Shown here: positions 1 through 8,158 of the stretch, piece after piece
How positions within the stretch are numbered: position 1 is the stretch's first letter
Layout of the letters: every line of letters begins with the position of its first letter
Assembly: GCA_964521105.1 (NCBI GenBank)
Contig: CAZFPO010000038.1
Coordinates: forward strand, 1-22,923
Direction: 5' to 3'
From: JAQUGA01 sp964521105
Lineage (GTDB): Bacteria > Bacteroidota > Bacteroidia > Bacteroidales > WCHB1-69
DNA: 22,923 nt
Translations under genes and position numbers: made by a program
Notes under the pieces: model-generated
What the model was told of the DNA's origin: nothing
Seen by the model: only the letters and a program-made list of their open reading frames with translations
The model's database searches: none

Positions 1-120
1 TTAACATTTTTGAAAGCTGTTTGTTCATTCAAAAACTATTCCAAAAACAAATTATATTTTTAAACATTTCAAATAAAATTGTGTTTAAACGATACAAAAC
101 AAAATTTATACGATTACTAT

Positions 121-2505
121 ATGAAAAAGTTTCTTTTGCTGTTACTATTTCCAACAATTCTTTACTCGCAATCGGGAATCATCAAAGGGAGAGTGTTTAA
201 TGAAAAAAACAACGAACCACTCCCATTCGTAAATTTGATTATAGATGGTACAAATATCGGCTCAACAAGCGACCTTGATGGAAATTTTATTTTTACCGGA
301 ATAAAACCGGGGTATGTTAAACTTGCTGTTAGCACACTAGGATACGAAAAAAAAATCACCGAAGAGTTTCTGGTTACAAACGCAAGAACATTTAATATCA
401 ATATACCTTTAAAAGAGGTAGGAATTCAATTAAATGCAGTAGATATAGTTTCATCGGCTTTTACAAAATATCAAGAAAGTCCAACTTCGGTAAAAACTTT
501 AGGCATTTCGGAGTTAGAAAGAAGCCCTGGTGGAAACAGAGATGTTTCAAAGGTTATTCAGTCGTTACCTGGTGTTTCTTCGGGACCTTCATTCCGAAAC
601 GATGTTATTGTTCGGGGAGGTGGATCATCTGAAAACAAATTTTATTTAGATGATATTGAAATTCCAAACCTTAATCATTTTTCAACTCAAGGAGCTTCAG
701 GTGGTCCGGTTGGCATTGTTAATATTGATTTTGTTCGAGAATTAGATTTTTACTCATCTGCTTTTCCTGTAAATAGAGGCAATGCGTTAAGTTCGGTTTT
801 AAATATGAAGCAAATTGAAGGAAATAAAGAAAAATTAAGATTTAAAGCCACAGTGGGTGCATCTGACTTTGGTTTAACGTTAGATGGTCCAATTAATAAA
901 AAAACAACTTTCTTACTTTCTGCCCGCCGATCCTATCTACAATTTTTATTTAGTGTAATTGGATTACCTTTTTTGCCAGTATATAACGACTACCAGTTAA
1001 AGGTAACCCACAAAATTGATGATAAAAACCAAATTAATATTATTAGTATTGGGGCATTAGACAATTCAACATTGAATACTGGAATTAAAAATCCTTCCGA
1101 ATATCAAAAATATCTTCTAGGTTATCTACCAGTAAATGAGCAGTGGAATTATACCTTTGGAATAGTTTACAAGCACTTTTCAAAAAATGGATACCAAAAT
1201 TGGGTATTAAGTCGAAACTATTTAAATAATGTACAATATAAATATCCTAATAACGATGAGTCAAAAAGTCGGATTTTAGATTATAATTCATACGAAATTG
1301 AAAACAAATTCAGATTTGAAGATATCAGAACAATTAATAATTACCGTCTTACAAGTGGTTTGGGTGGCGAATACGCTAAATATTCAAATGACACCTATCA
1401 AAAACTTTTTGTTGGGAGTACCGAAAAAATTGTAAATTATAATTCGTTTTTAGACGTTTTTAAATGGAATATTTTTGCTCAAATTACTAAAACCTATGGC
1501 GAAAACTTAACATTATCAGCTGGCTTGAGAAGTGATGCTAATAACTATTCTACATCAATTTCAAATTTATTAAATCAGATATCACCTCGATTTTCTGCTT
1601 CATATTCCTTTACTCAAAATACATCCTTAAATTTCTCCATAGCTCGCTATTATCAAATGCCCGCGTATACATCGCTTGGCTACAAAGACTTATCTGGCAA
1701 ATTTGTAAATAAAAGTAATAATATTAAGTATATCCAGTCAAACCACATTGTTGCGGGAGTAGAACATTTTATAGATAAAAACACTAAAATTAATGCAGAG
1801 TTATTTTATAAAACATACAACAATTATCCTTTTTCGGTTAGGGATTCTATTTCGTTGGCTAGCAAAGGTGCCGATTTTGGAGTTGTTGGCGATGAAGAAA
1901 TTCAATCTAAGTCAAAAGGCAGAGCTTATGGGTTTGAATTTTTTGCACAACGCAAACTAAGCAAAAACATTGATTTTACAATTTCATACACTTTTGTCAG
2001 GAGCGAATTCACCGATAAAAAAGAAAAATATATTCCTTCAGCTTGGGACAACAAGCATTTATTTAATATTATTCTTACTAAATCGTTCGAAAAAAATTGG
2101 AATGTTGGTTTAAAATGGAAATTTATTGGAGGCTCACCTTATACTCCCGATGATCTTCTAAACTCAAGTTATGTTTTGGTGTGGAATAATACGGGCAGAG
2201 CCATACCTAATTATGATAAATTTAATCAAGAACGGCTAAAACCATTTCATCAACTAGATATTAGAGTGGATAAAGCATATTACTTTAAAAAGTTTTCAAT
2301 GATGTTTTATTTAGATGTTCAAAATTTATATGCTTTTGTATCCGACTCTGCTCCTATCTATGTTTTAAAACGCGATTCAAACGGAATACCAATAATTAAC
2401 AACCCTAACGACCCAATACAAAATCAGCAATACCAACTTAGAACATTAGAAGGTAATAGTGGTGCAACCGTTTTACCTACAATTGGAATTATATTTGAAT
2501 TTTAA
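121..2505 (+). CDS. TonB-dependent outer-membrane receptor with carboxypeptidase-regulatory-like N-terminal domain
   Basis: Outer-membrane gated beta-barrel of 794 residues that would import a ligand using TonB energy; the ligand cannot be read from the sequence. Residues 1-17 are a signal peptide (MKKFLLLLLF...YSQ). Residues about 20-105 are a CarboxypepD_reg-like beta-sandwich with the usual GxV...L.G...T...G.F....PG.Y.L.....GY pattern. The plug follows (about 120-215; 'SLPGVSSGP', 'VIVRGGG', 'FYLDDIEIPN'), then a long barrel ending in phenylalanine ('GIIFEF'), typical of outer-membrane proteins. An in-frame TTG at 79 would add 14 residues before the signal peptide, so the ATG at 121 is chosen. 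No clear TAnnTTTG box is visible upstream (TATATTTT at 53-60 is one base off). A lipoprotein gene follows after 23 bases and is probably co-transcribed. The family call is firm; the substrate is unknown. Confidence 0.93.
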   Translation: MKKFLLLLLFPTILYSQSGIIKGRVFNEKNNEPLPFVNLIIDGTNIGSTSDLDGNFIFTGIKPGYVKLAVSTLGYEKKITEEFLVTNARTFNINIPLKEVGIQLNAVDIVSSAFTKYQESPTSVKTLGISELERSPGGNRDVSKVIQSLPGVSSGPSFRNDVIVRGGGSSENKFYLDDIEIPNLNHFSTQGASGGPVGIVNIDFVRELDFYSSAFPVNRGNALSSVLNMKQIEGNKEKLRFKATVGASDFGLTLDGPINKKTTFLLSARRSYLQFLFSVIGLPFLPVYNDYQLKVTHKIDDKNQINIISIGALDNSTLNTGIKNPSEYQKYLLGYLPVNEQWNYTFGIVYKHFSKNGYQNWVLSRNYLNNVQYKYPNNDESKSRILDYNSYEIENKFRFEDIRTINNYRLTSGLGGEYAKYSNDTYQKLFVGSTEKIVNYNSFLDVFKWNIFAQITKTYGENLTLSAGLRSDANNYSTSISNLLNQISPRFSASYSFTQNTSLNFSIARYYQMPAYTSLGYKDLSGKFVNKSNNIKYIQSNHIVAGVEHFIDKNTKINAELFYKTYNNYPFSVRDSISLASKGADFGVVGDEEIQSKSKGRAYGFEFFAQRKLSKNIDFTISYTFVRSEFTDKKEKYIPSAWDNKHLFNIILTKSFEKNWNVGLKWKFIGGSPYTPDDLLNSSYVLVWNNTGRAIPNYDKFNQERLKPFHQLDIRVDKAYYFKKFSMMFYLDVQNLYAFVSDSAPIYVLKRDSNGIPIINNPNDPIQNQQYQLRTLEGNSGATVLPTIGIIFEF

Positions 2506-2528
2506 TAAAATTTGAAAGGAAAATCGTT

Positions 2529-3317
2529 ATGTACAAAAAGATATATTCAGAAATTAAAAAAGAAAAATTTTTAACAGCGGTCGCATTTATAACCGCACTA
2601 TCATCTATCATAATTTTAACTTCATGTACTGGATCGGGACGAAAAAACAATACCCCAACCCCACCAGAGTTAATAGTAACAAATCCCACATCTAACGGTT
2701 TTGAAATTCAACTTGAATTTTTCAAAGGAATTAATCACAATCACCCTTTAATGGCTGTTTGGAGTGAAACCACCGAGGGTAAATACATCGAAACTTTATA
2801 TGTTGCAGAATCCATTGCAAAAGGCATGTACAAACATGGCGATAACAAAACTGGCAAATGGCTACCAGGTCCAATCCGTAGACCTGCCACCCTACCCTAT
2901 TGGGCACATAAAAGAGGTGTAAAAGAAGAAGATGGATTGTTTATTCCAACTTTTTTAACTCCAATGCCTGATGCTATTACAGGTCCGACACCTAAAGGTA
3001 ATTTTATTCTAGAAGCAAAAACAACGAAAGAATATCCCGAAACATTTAACGTACTTTTTGAAATAAATCAATCATGGGACTGGAATGAGTATTGGACTAA
3101 CGGGAAATTCCCTGACGATAAAGAATACAAAACTTCGAGTCAGCCTTCGGTAATTTATAAAGCAACGCTTCAAAAATCAAAGAGCAAGGAGACATATCAA
3201 TTAATTGCCATTGGGCATGGGCATTATTCGGGTGCTAATGGTGAGCTTTTTACCGATTTAAACACCCTAACTACAGCTTTAAAAATTGCAGATAAAATTT
3301 TGGTTAAGATTAAATAA
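2529..3317 (+). CDS. Lipoprotein, distantly DUF2271-like
   Basis: Predicted lipoprotein of 262 residues. The N-terminus is basic, then hydrophobic (residues 15-31), with a lipobox ending L-T-S-C at Cys33. The mature part has 'PLMAVWSETTEGKYIETL' (73-90), 'DAITGPTPKG' (148-157), 'SQPSVIY' (204-210) and 'GHGHYSG' (229-235). This order resembles the DUF2271 family of periplasmic proteins as I remember it (a 'VAVW.ED..GK.VRTL' strand, then 'DA.TGAT', then 'GQPSL.Y'), but the match is from memory and distant. The function of that family is not known to me with certainty. The gene lies 23 bases after a TonB-dependent receptor on the same strand, with an AAAGGAAA stretch ahead of the ATG, so an accessory role to that receptor is plausible. 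It ends just before the palindromic repeat array. Confidence 0.75.
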   Translation: MYKKIYSEIKKEKFLTAVAFITALSSIIILTSCTGSGRKNNTPTPPELIVTNPTSNGFEIQLEFFKGINHNHPLMAVWSETTEGKYIETLYVAESIAKGMYKHGDNKTGKWLPGPIRRPATLPYWAHKRGVKEEDGLFIPTFLTPMPDAITGPTPKGNFILEAKTTKEYPETFNVLFEINQSWDWNEYWTNGKFPDDKEYKTSSQPSVIYKATLQKSKSKETYQLIAIGHGHYSGANGELFTDLNTLTTALKIADKILVKIK

Positions 3318-3331
3318 TTTGTTTTTTAATC

Positions 3332-3530
3332 GGTTGATTAAGACATAACAGGTTTTATTCTTTTTATTTAGGATTGAAACCTGTTCTGTCTTTACGCTGG
3401 TTTTATTTTTTTTATTTAGGATTGAAACCTGTTATCTTTACGCTAAAAAATATAGATAAATTTTGCGTTGAATAAGACATAACGTGTTTTATTCTTTTTA
3501 TTTAGGATTGAAACCTGTTAAATCTTTATC
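3332..3530. repeat. Three-copy palindromic intergenic repeat array
   Basis: Three copies of a core GGTTTTATT(C/T)TTTTTATTTAGGATTGAAACCTGTT lie at 3351-3385, 3399-3433 and 3485-3519 (35 bases each). Copies 1 and 3 also share a left flank (GTTGA(T/A)TAAGACATAAC), and copies 1 and 2 share a right flank (TCTTTACGCT; copy 3 keeps only TCTTTA). Copy 1 is a near-perfect hairpin: arms 3340-3355 and 3377-3392 pair at 15 of 16 positions around a 21-base loop. Copies 2 and 3 keep the right arm but have a degraded left arm. Between copies 2 and 3, 3440-3448 and 3461-3468 form a second short hairpin (ACGC-t-AAAA with TTTTGCGT). The array sits between convergent genes, so it may act as a two-way terminator or be a REP/MITE-type element. 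Both ideas are inference. Confidence 0.85.
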
Positions 3531-3545
3531 AAGTTAGAAAAAAAT

Positions 3546-4058
3546 TTATTCAATTAGCTTAGCTACTCTTTCAAAAATAAATTTAAACCAATACGTGAAA
3601 TTTTCGGGTTTTGAGACAATTTCCTGACGAATTTCAGAAATACTTACCCATCGATAATCATGAACTTCTTCCGTATTGGGAACTGGATTATTTGAACAAA
3701 AGCCGAGAAACACATGGTCAATTTCATTTTCGATTAATCCATTATCAAATGCAAAGCGATATTGAAACGAAAATTTGAAAAACAAATCACAATCCATTCC
3801 CATTTCCTCCACTAAGCGTGAATGAATTGTATTGTTAAATCCTTCGCCTTCCACAGCATGACTACAACAAGCGTTTGTCCACAAACCCGGCGAATGATAT
3901 TTCGAAAATGCTCTTTGTTGTAAAAGCATTTCTTTTTTATCATTAAAAATAAAAATGGAAAATGCACGGTGTAACAAACCCTGCTCGTGAACTTCTAATT
4001 TATCCCGATAACCAATAATTTCATCATTTTTGTTAACAATAGCTATTTGGTGTAGCAT
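3546..4058 (-). CDS. idi: Isopentenyl-diphosphate delta-isomerase, type I
   Basis: Interconverts isopentenyl and dimethylallyl diphosphate for isoprenoid synthesis in the cytoplasm. The 170-residue protein is a NUDIX-fold type I enzyme, close to the usual 180 or so residues. Visible marks are 'GLLHRAFSIFIF' (27-38), 'LLQQRAFSKYHSPGLWTNAC' (45-64), the catalytic Cys65 in 'TNACCSH', the 'RLVEEMG' NUDIX helix (81-87) and the 'ENEIDHVF' segment (110-117) holding the acidic catalytic and metal residues. The reading frame is open up to 4115, but ATG 4058 is preferred: it begins the conserved 'Q.A.V..ND' strand and lies 19 bases after a TATTTTTG promoter box, which would fall inside the longer version. 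It follows the MORN-variant lipoprotein gene on the same strand. Confidence 0.93.
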   Translation of the reverse strand: MLHQIAIVNKNDEIIGYRDKLEVHEQGLLHRAFSIFIFNDKKEMLLQQRAFSKYHSPGLWTNACCSHAVEGEGFNNTIHSRLVEEMGMDCDLFFKFSFQYRFAFDNGLIENEIDHVFLGFCSNNPVPNTEEVHDYRWVSISEIRQEIVSKPENFTYWFKFIFERVAKLIE

Positions 4059-4077
4059 GACTTTTATAATTTTTCTA

Positions 4078-4085
4078 CAAAAATA
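4078..4085 (-). promoter_or_regulatory. Putative -7 box TATTTTTG for idi
   Basis: Matches the Bacteroidota TAnnTTTG element, 19 bases before the ATG of idi. No TTG was found at the usual -33 distance. Confidence 0.45.
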
Positions 4086-4122
4086 AATTAATAAGTCAGC
4101 TTTTGTATAAACCATCCATTTA

Positions 4123-4578
4123 TTAATATTTCTTTTCTTGAATTAACTTTCCGCTTTCGTCCCACATAAGCCAATTCCCGATTTTTTCGCCAGCTTTATA
4201 CTCCATAAAATAACGTTTTACGCCATTTTCATCCCAAATAATCCATATCCCATCTTTTAAATCATTTGAAAAACTAGCTTCACCAAGTTTTGAGCCTTTT
4301 TCGGAATAAGTAATCCATTTACCATCTTTTTTACCTTTAATAAAATATCGCTCTTCTTTAATTTTTCCATTATTAAAATAAATGGTCGTTTTCCCTTCAG
4401 GTAAACCATCTTTAATAGTAGTTTGCTGAAGTAAAACACCTTCTTTATTATATTCGGAATAAATACCATTATATAGCTTTTTGCTTTGGTAATATTTTCC
4501 ATCAACAACTTCAATTTTCTGTGTTTTACAACTTATTGCAAGTACAAACAACAAACTAATAAAAAATATTTTCTTCAT
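4123..4578 (-). CDS. MORN-variant (YwqK-type) repeat lipoprotein
   Basis: Predicted lipoprotein of 151 residues. The signal region is 'MKKIFFISLLFVLAISC', with lipobox A-I-S-Cys17. The rest is about five repeats of roughly 23 residues in the pattern G.W..W.E.G....E..Y..G...G, for example 'GKWITYSEKG', 'GIWIIWDENG' and 'GNWLMWDESG'. This pattern is annotated in databases as MORN_2 or 'toxin-antitoxin YwqK family antitoxin'; there is no toxin gene here and that name should not be read as function. ATG 4578 is chosen because it starts the signal peptide; upstream in-frame codons add 16 unrelated residues. A TATTTTTG box lies 22 bases before it. A much longer relative lies at 11571-12911. Role unknown, probably in the envelope. 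Confidence 0.85.
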   Translation of the reverse strand: MKKIFFISLLFVLAISCKTQKIEVVDGKYYQSKKLYNGIYSEYNKEGVLLQQTTIKDGLPEGKTTIYFNNGKIKEERYFIKGKKDGKWITYSEKGSKLGEASFSNDLKDGIWIIWDENGVKRYFMEYKAGEKIGNWLMWDESGKLIQEKKY

Positions 4579-4600
4579 ATATATTGACAAAAAATCGTTA

Positions 4601-4608
4601 CAAAAATA
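4601..4608 (-). promoter_or_regulatory. Putative -7 box TATTTTTG for the MORN-variant lipoprotein
   Basis: TAnnTTTG match 22 bases before the ATG at 4578. It lies within the T-rich tail of the upstream gene's terminator hairpin. A TTG sits about 15 bases further upstream, slightly close for a -33 box. Confidence 0.45.
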
Positions 4609-4637
4609 AAAAATAAGGCAAATCAATAGACTTGCCT
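4601..4637 (-). terminator. Rho-independent-like terminator after the solo carboxypeptidase-regulatory-like gene
   Basis: Read on the minus strand, AGGCAA (4637-4632) pairs with TTGCCT (4621-4616) around a 10-base loop and is followed by a T-rich run (TATTTTTTATTTTTG, ending at 4601). It lies 23 bases after the stop of the gene at 4661-5014. The stem is only 6 pairs, so strength is uncertain. Confidence 0.5.
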
Positions 4638-4660
4638 CAAAATAATATATTTAATTCACA

Positions 4661-5014
4661 TTAATACGCTGTTTCCAAAACAACATTTTTATCTAAAACG
4701 CTACCAGCATTGAACGAAACTTTCATAATTTCTTTCGATTTATACGAAATCATTGATACATTAATTGTATAAGTGCCAGGTGCTACATCTGAAATAATAT
4801 AATTTCCATCTAAGTCGGTATAAACCTTTATATCTGTCCCTTCGATAGAAATACATGCACCGGCAATGCTTTCACCTGTAATAACATCTATTACTTTACC
4901 ACTTACAATCGACTTTGTAGCATCATTTGCTTTTTTAGGATTTAAGTCACCGTTATCTGCCATTAGCGACTGAATACTAATAAAAAGTGCGAAAATTAAA
5001 ACTATTTTTTTCAT
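4661..5014 (-). CDS. Secreted solo carboxypeptidase-regulatory-like (CarboxypepD_reg) domain protein
   Basis: A 117-residue protein with a signal peptide (MKKIVLIFALFISIQSLMAD) and a single beta-sandwich domain. The domain reads 'SGKVIDVITGESIAGACISI' and continues through 'TDLDGNYIISDVAPGTYTIN' to 'VSMISYKSKEI'. This is the domain normally found at the N-terminus of TonB-dependent receptors, here with no plug or barrel. ATG 5014 is preferred over an in-frame TTG five codons earlier, because it starts the signal peptide and is 26 bases downstream of a TAAATTTG box. It is divergent from the broken receptor at 5299-8158, whose own N-terminal domain has the same 'YTI.VS.ISYK' run. It may be a paralogue or a periplasmic partner. 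Function unknown. Confidence 0.85.
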   Translation of the reverse strand: MKKIVLIFALFISIQSLMADNGDLNPKKANDATKSIVSGKVIDVITGESIAGACISIEGTDIKVYTDLDGNYIISDVAPGTYTINVSMISYKSKEIMKVSFNAGSVLDKNVVLETAY

Positions 5015-5040
5015 ATTATTTGATTTCAAATTTTATGACA

Positions 5041-5048
5041 CAAATTTA
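5041..5048 (-). promoter_or_regulatory. Putative promoter (TTG-N22-TAAATTTG) of the solo-domain gene
   Basis: TAAATTTG lies 26 bases before the ATG at 5014. A TTG (in TTTTG) is 22 bases upstream of it, within the 17-23 range reported for Flavobacterium-type promoters. Confidence 0.6.
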
Positions 5049-5298
5049 CAACCGATAGTAATTCCTTTTTCAAAATTTCGATTAAGATTCTATTACTATT
5101 ATGTTACGGAATTGTTACGTGCAAAAATTATAGTTAACATCTTAAAATAAATCTTAACTTATTGTATTTATGTTATTTAAAATATTTTCTCATTATTTTT
5201 TACGTAGGATTTTATTTTTGGAGTTAACACAAACTTAATTTTGGGTTAACCTGCTTTTTCACAAAAGATAGTTGCTTTGTAAATTAAAATAAATAGGT

Positions 5299-8158
5299 AT
5301 GACAAAATTTTTCAAATTGCTTATAATAACCATCGTAATACAATTTTTACAAATAAATTTATTTAGTCAAACGGGCTGTGCAAGGAATAATAAAGGATAA
5401 GAAAACACAAGAAACAATAGTTGGAGCAAATGTATATATACAAGGAACAACCACTGGTTCGGCATCAAATTTAGAAGGTAATTTTGAAATTAAAAATTTA
5501 CCCTCTGGAAATTATACAATTATAGTTTCGTTTATTTCATACAAAACACAAAAAATTGAAAATGTAAAAGTTTCGGCTAACAAATCTACTACATTAAATA
5601 TTGATTTAGAAGAAGTTACAACTATACAAGGAGTTGTAGTTCAAGCAAAACGAAAAACCGACACCGATGTTTCGATGATTAACGCAATAAAAGCCAGCAA
5701 CTTAGTAGTTAGTGGAATGTCTTCTCAGCAAATCTCTCAATCACAGGATAAAGACGCATCGGAAGTAGTTCGTCGTATACCTGGTGTTACGATAATTGAT
5801 GATAGATTTATTGTAGTGCGAGGACTAATTGAACGATACAACTCGGTACAACTTAATAATTCATCTACCCCAAGTTCCGAATCGGACATAAAAGCATTTT
5901 CGTTTGACTTAATTCCAAGCTCAGCCATTGATAGAATATTAGTTTATAAAACACCTGCTCCCGAACTACCAGCCGAATTTTCGGGAGCAAATATTGCCAT
6001 TTTTACTAAAAACATTCCCGAAAAAAATGGATTTCAAATTTCTTACTCATCATCATTCCGAAACAACACTACTTTTGAACCATCATACAAATATCAAGGA
6101 TCAACTACTGACAAATTTGGATACGATGACGGATTAAGAGCTATTCCATCAATAATTCCATCAGCCGAAGAATTTAGTAAAATTATAAATAATCCCACCC
6201 TTGAAAATAAACAAAAACGAGCTGAATTTGGCAGAGCTTTTTCAAAAACATGGAGTGCAAGTGAATATAAAGCTCCCATTGATCAAAGTTTTGGATTAAA
6301 CTATACTGGATCATTCATTATCAATAAAATAAAAATTGGAAATATTACCTCGCTATCGTACAGCAATAATTTTTAAAATAGCGTTACAGAATTAAACTCT
6401 TATAACGGATATGACACAATAAACGATATTAGCGTTACATCCTATCATTTTATAGACAGTGCATATTCAAATTCAATAAAAATAAGTGGTTTATCAAATT
6501 TCTCGGTTCAATTGAACGAAAATCATAGTATTGAGTTCAGAAACTTAATAAATCAGCAAGGAGTTACAAAAACCACATACCGATCGGGAGTGGAAAATTA
6601 TCGAGATCAATTTATTAAATCAACCGAACTAAATTACAACCAGCGATTTATGCTAAATAGCCAACTGGGTGGTAATCATAAATTGTTTGATGGAAACACA
6701 AAATTTACATGGACAATTGGCTACTCAAAAGTAACTCGAGAGCAACCCGACATCAGGCGTTTAACAAGTACATTGCCCTTAATACAAGAGCCCGACAATA
6801 GTTATTTTGGACAATACTGCGTTTATTTTCCAAACAGAGCCGACCCAGAGCTGGCTGGCAGATTATTTTTAAATATGAATGAAAAAATTTGGGTATACTC
6901 AGCTGACATTGAACAAAAAATTAAAATTAATGATAAACATGAACCAACTTTAAAATTTGGTTTCTTTCAAGAAAATAAATACAGAACATTCAATTCACGT
7001 TTATTTGGATTCGTTCGAAATAGTCAAACACCATGGTATTATGGCTATCAAAATGTAGATACTCTATTTGCTGACTATAACATTAACTACTCGAAGGGTA
7101 TACGATTAGATGAAGCCACTATCCCAACCGATTCATATACTGCAGAAAACGAATTATCAGCAGGATATATTGCCGTAAAACATGTTTTATGGAAAAAGTT
7201 CTCAATATATGGAGGCATTAGAATTGAGAAAAACCAAATGATTTTAACTTCAAAAAATGCAAACTTGTCCGAATACGTTCAATGCCGTGATACAATAAAT
7301 TTGTTTCCATCGATAAACTTAAGTTATAATTTTAATACCCAAAGTTTAATTAGATTTGCTTATGGCAAAACAATAAACCGTCCCGAATTTAGGGAAATAG
7401 CACCATACAATTTTTATAATTTTGAAGAAAAAGCTGGAATGTATGGAAATCCAAATTTAAAATCAGCTTATATCGACAATATTGACCTTCGTTACGAATT
7501 TTACCCAAGTAATTCAGAAATAGTAAATATTGGAATGTTTTTTAAATCATTTACTAATCCAATTGAAGCTAACGCAATAAGTGCTGGTTCGGGGAAAAAC
7601 TTTACATTTAAAAACGCTGAAAATGCACAAAGCTTAGGTTTTGAAATTGATGTAAAAAAAACATTTTCAAAACTAAATACTAATTTACCATTTTTTAAGT
7701 GGATAAAAAACACAGCAATAGTTCTAAATGCCTCCTATATTAATAGTCAGGTTAAAATTACCGACCCAATGGCTCGCGAAAAAATTCGACCAATGCAAGG
7801 ACAATCACCATATATAATAAATACAGGAATTTTTTACCAAAACGATTCGTTAAAATTTTCATGTTCCATCATGTACAATGTTATTGGTAGACGTATTGCT
7901 TATGTTGGCGATGTGGATAATCCTCACATATACGAATTGCCGCGAAATAGTTTAGATGCAACACTAATTAAAACAATTTTTAATAAAGTTCAACTAAAAT
8001 TTGGCATAAAGGACATTTTAAACCAAGCAATAGTATACGAACAATATGAAACTGTTCGTTTAAGCTCATCGCCAGATGTCGAACAAACAAGAGTTCAAAC
8101 TATTAAATCGGTAAAACCAGGAATGCAAGTAATTATTGGCATCAATGTGGCTCTATAA
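5299..8158 (+). pseudogene. Broken TonB-dependent receptor (one frameshift, one in-frame stop)
   Basis: An outer-membrane receptor of about 952 codons if repaired. ATG 5299 opens a clean signal peptide (MTKFFKLLIITIVIQFLQIN, then LFSQT), but the frame is lost between 5372 and 5377. Removing one G from the GGG at 5373-5375 gives SQT-AVQGIIKDKK and joins the receptor frame. That frame has a CarboxypepD_reg-like domain, a plug ('ASEVVRRIPGVTIIDDRFIV', 'VYKTPAPELPAEFSGAN') and then TAA at 6374-6376. The same frame continues at once (NSVTELNSYNGYDTIND...) through the barrel to 8158 with no further stop ('YGKTINRPEFREIAPYNFYN'). Two independent lesions favour a decaying gene; sequencing or assembly error in low-complexity sequence is the alternative. 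A possible degraded -7 box, TTGCTTTG (5272-5279), lies 19 bases before the ATG. The stop overlaps that of the convergent gene. Confidence 0.88.

Noticed and set aside
79..120. Longer TonB receptor start at TTG 79
   Set aside because: It would put 14 polar residues before an obvious signal peptide; ATG 121 fits far better.
3352..3514. Possible CRISPR array (GTTTT...ATTGAAAC repeats)
   Set aside because: Only three copies; the gaps are 19 and 57 bases, and sequence is shared outside the repeat (TCTTTACGCT, AAGACATAAC). There are no cas genes in the window.
4123..4578. YwqK toxin-antitoxin pair
   Set aside because: The neighbours are idi and a carboxypeptidase-regulatory-like protein, neither a toxin, and the protein carries a lipoprotein signal.
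5299..5400. Programmed +1 frameshift in the receptor
   Set aside because: No known slippery or stop-codon context at the junction, and a second lesion (TAA at 6374) lies downstream, so decay or a sequence error is simpler.
6374..6376. Stop-codon reassignment or readthrough of TAA
   Set aside because: All other genes in the window use TAA or TAG as real stops, and the same gene has a frameshift.
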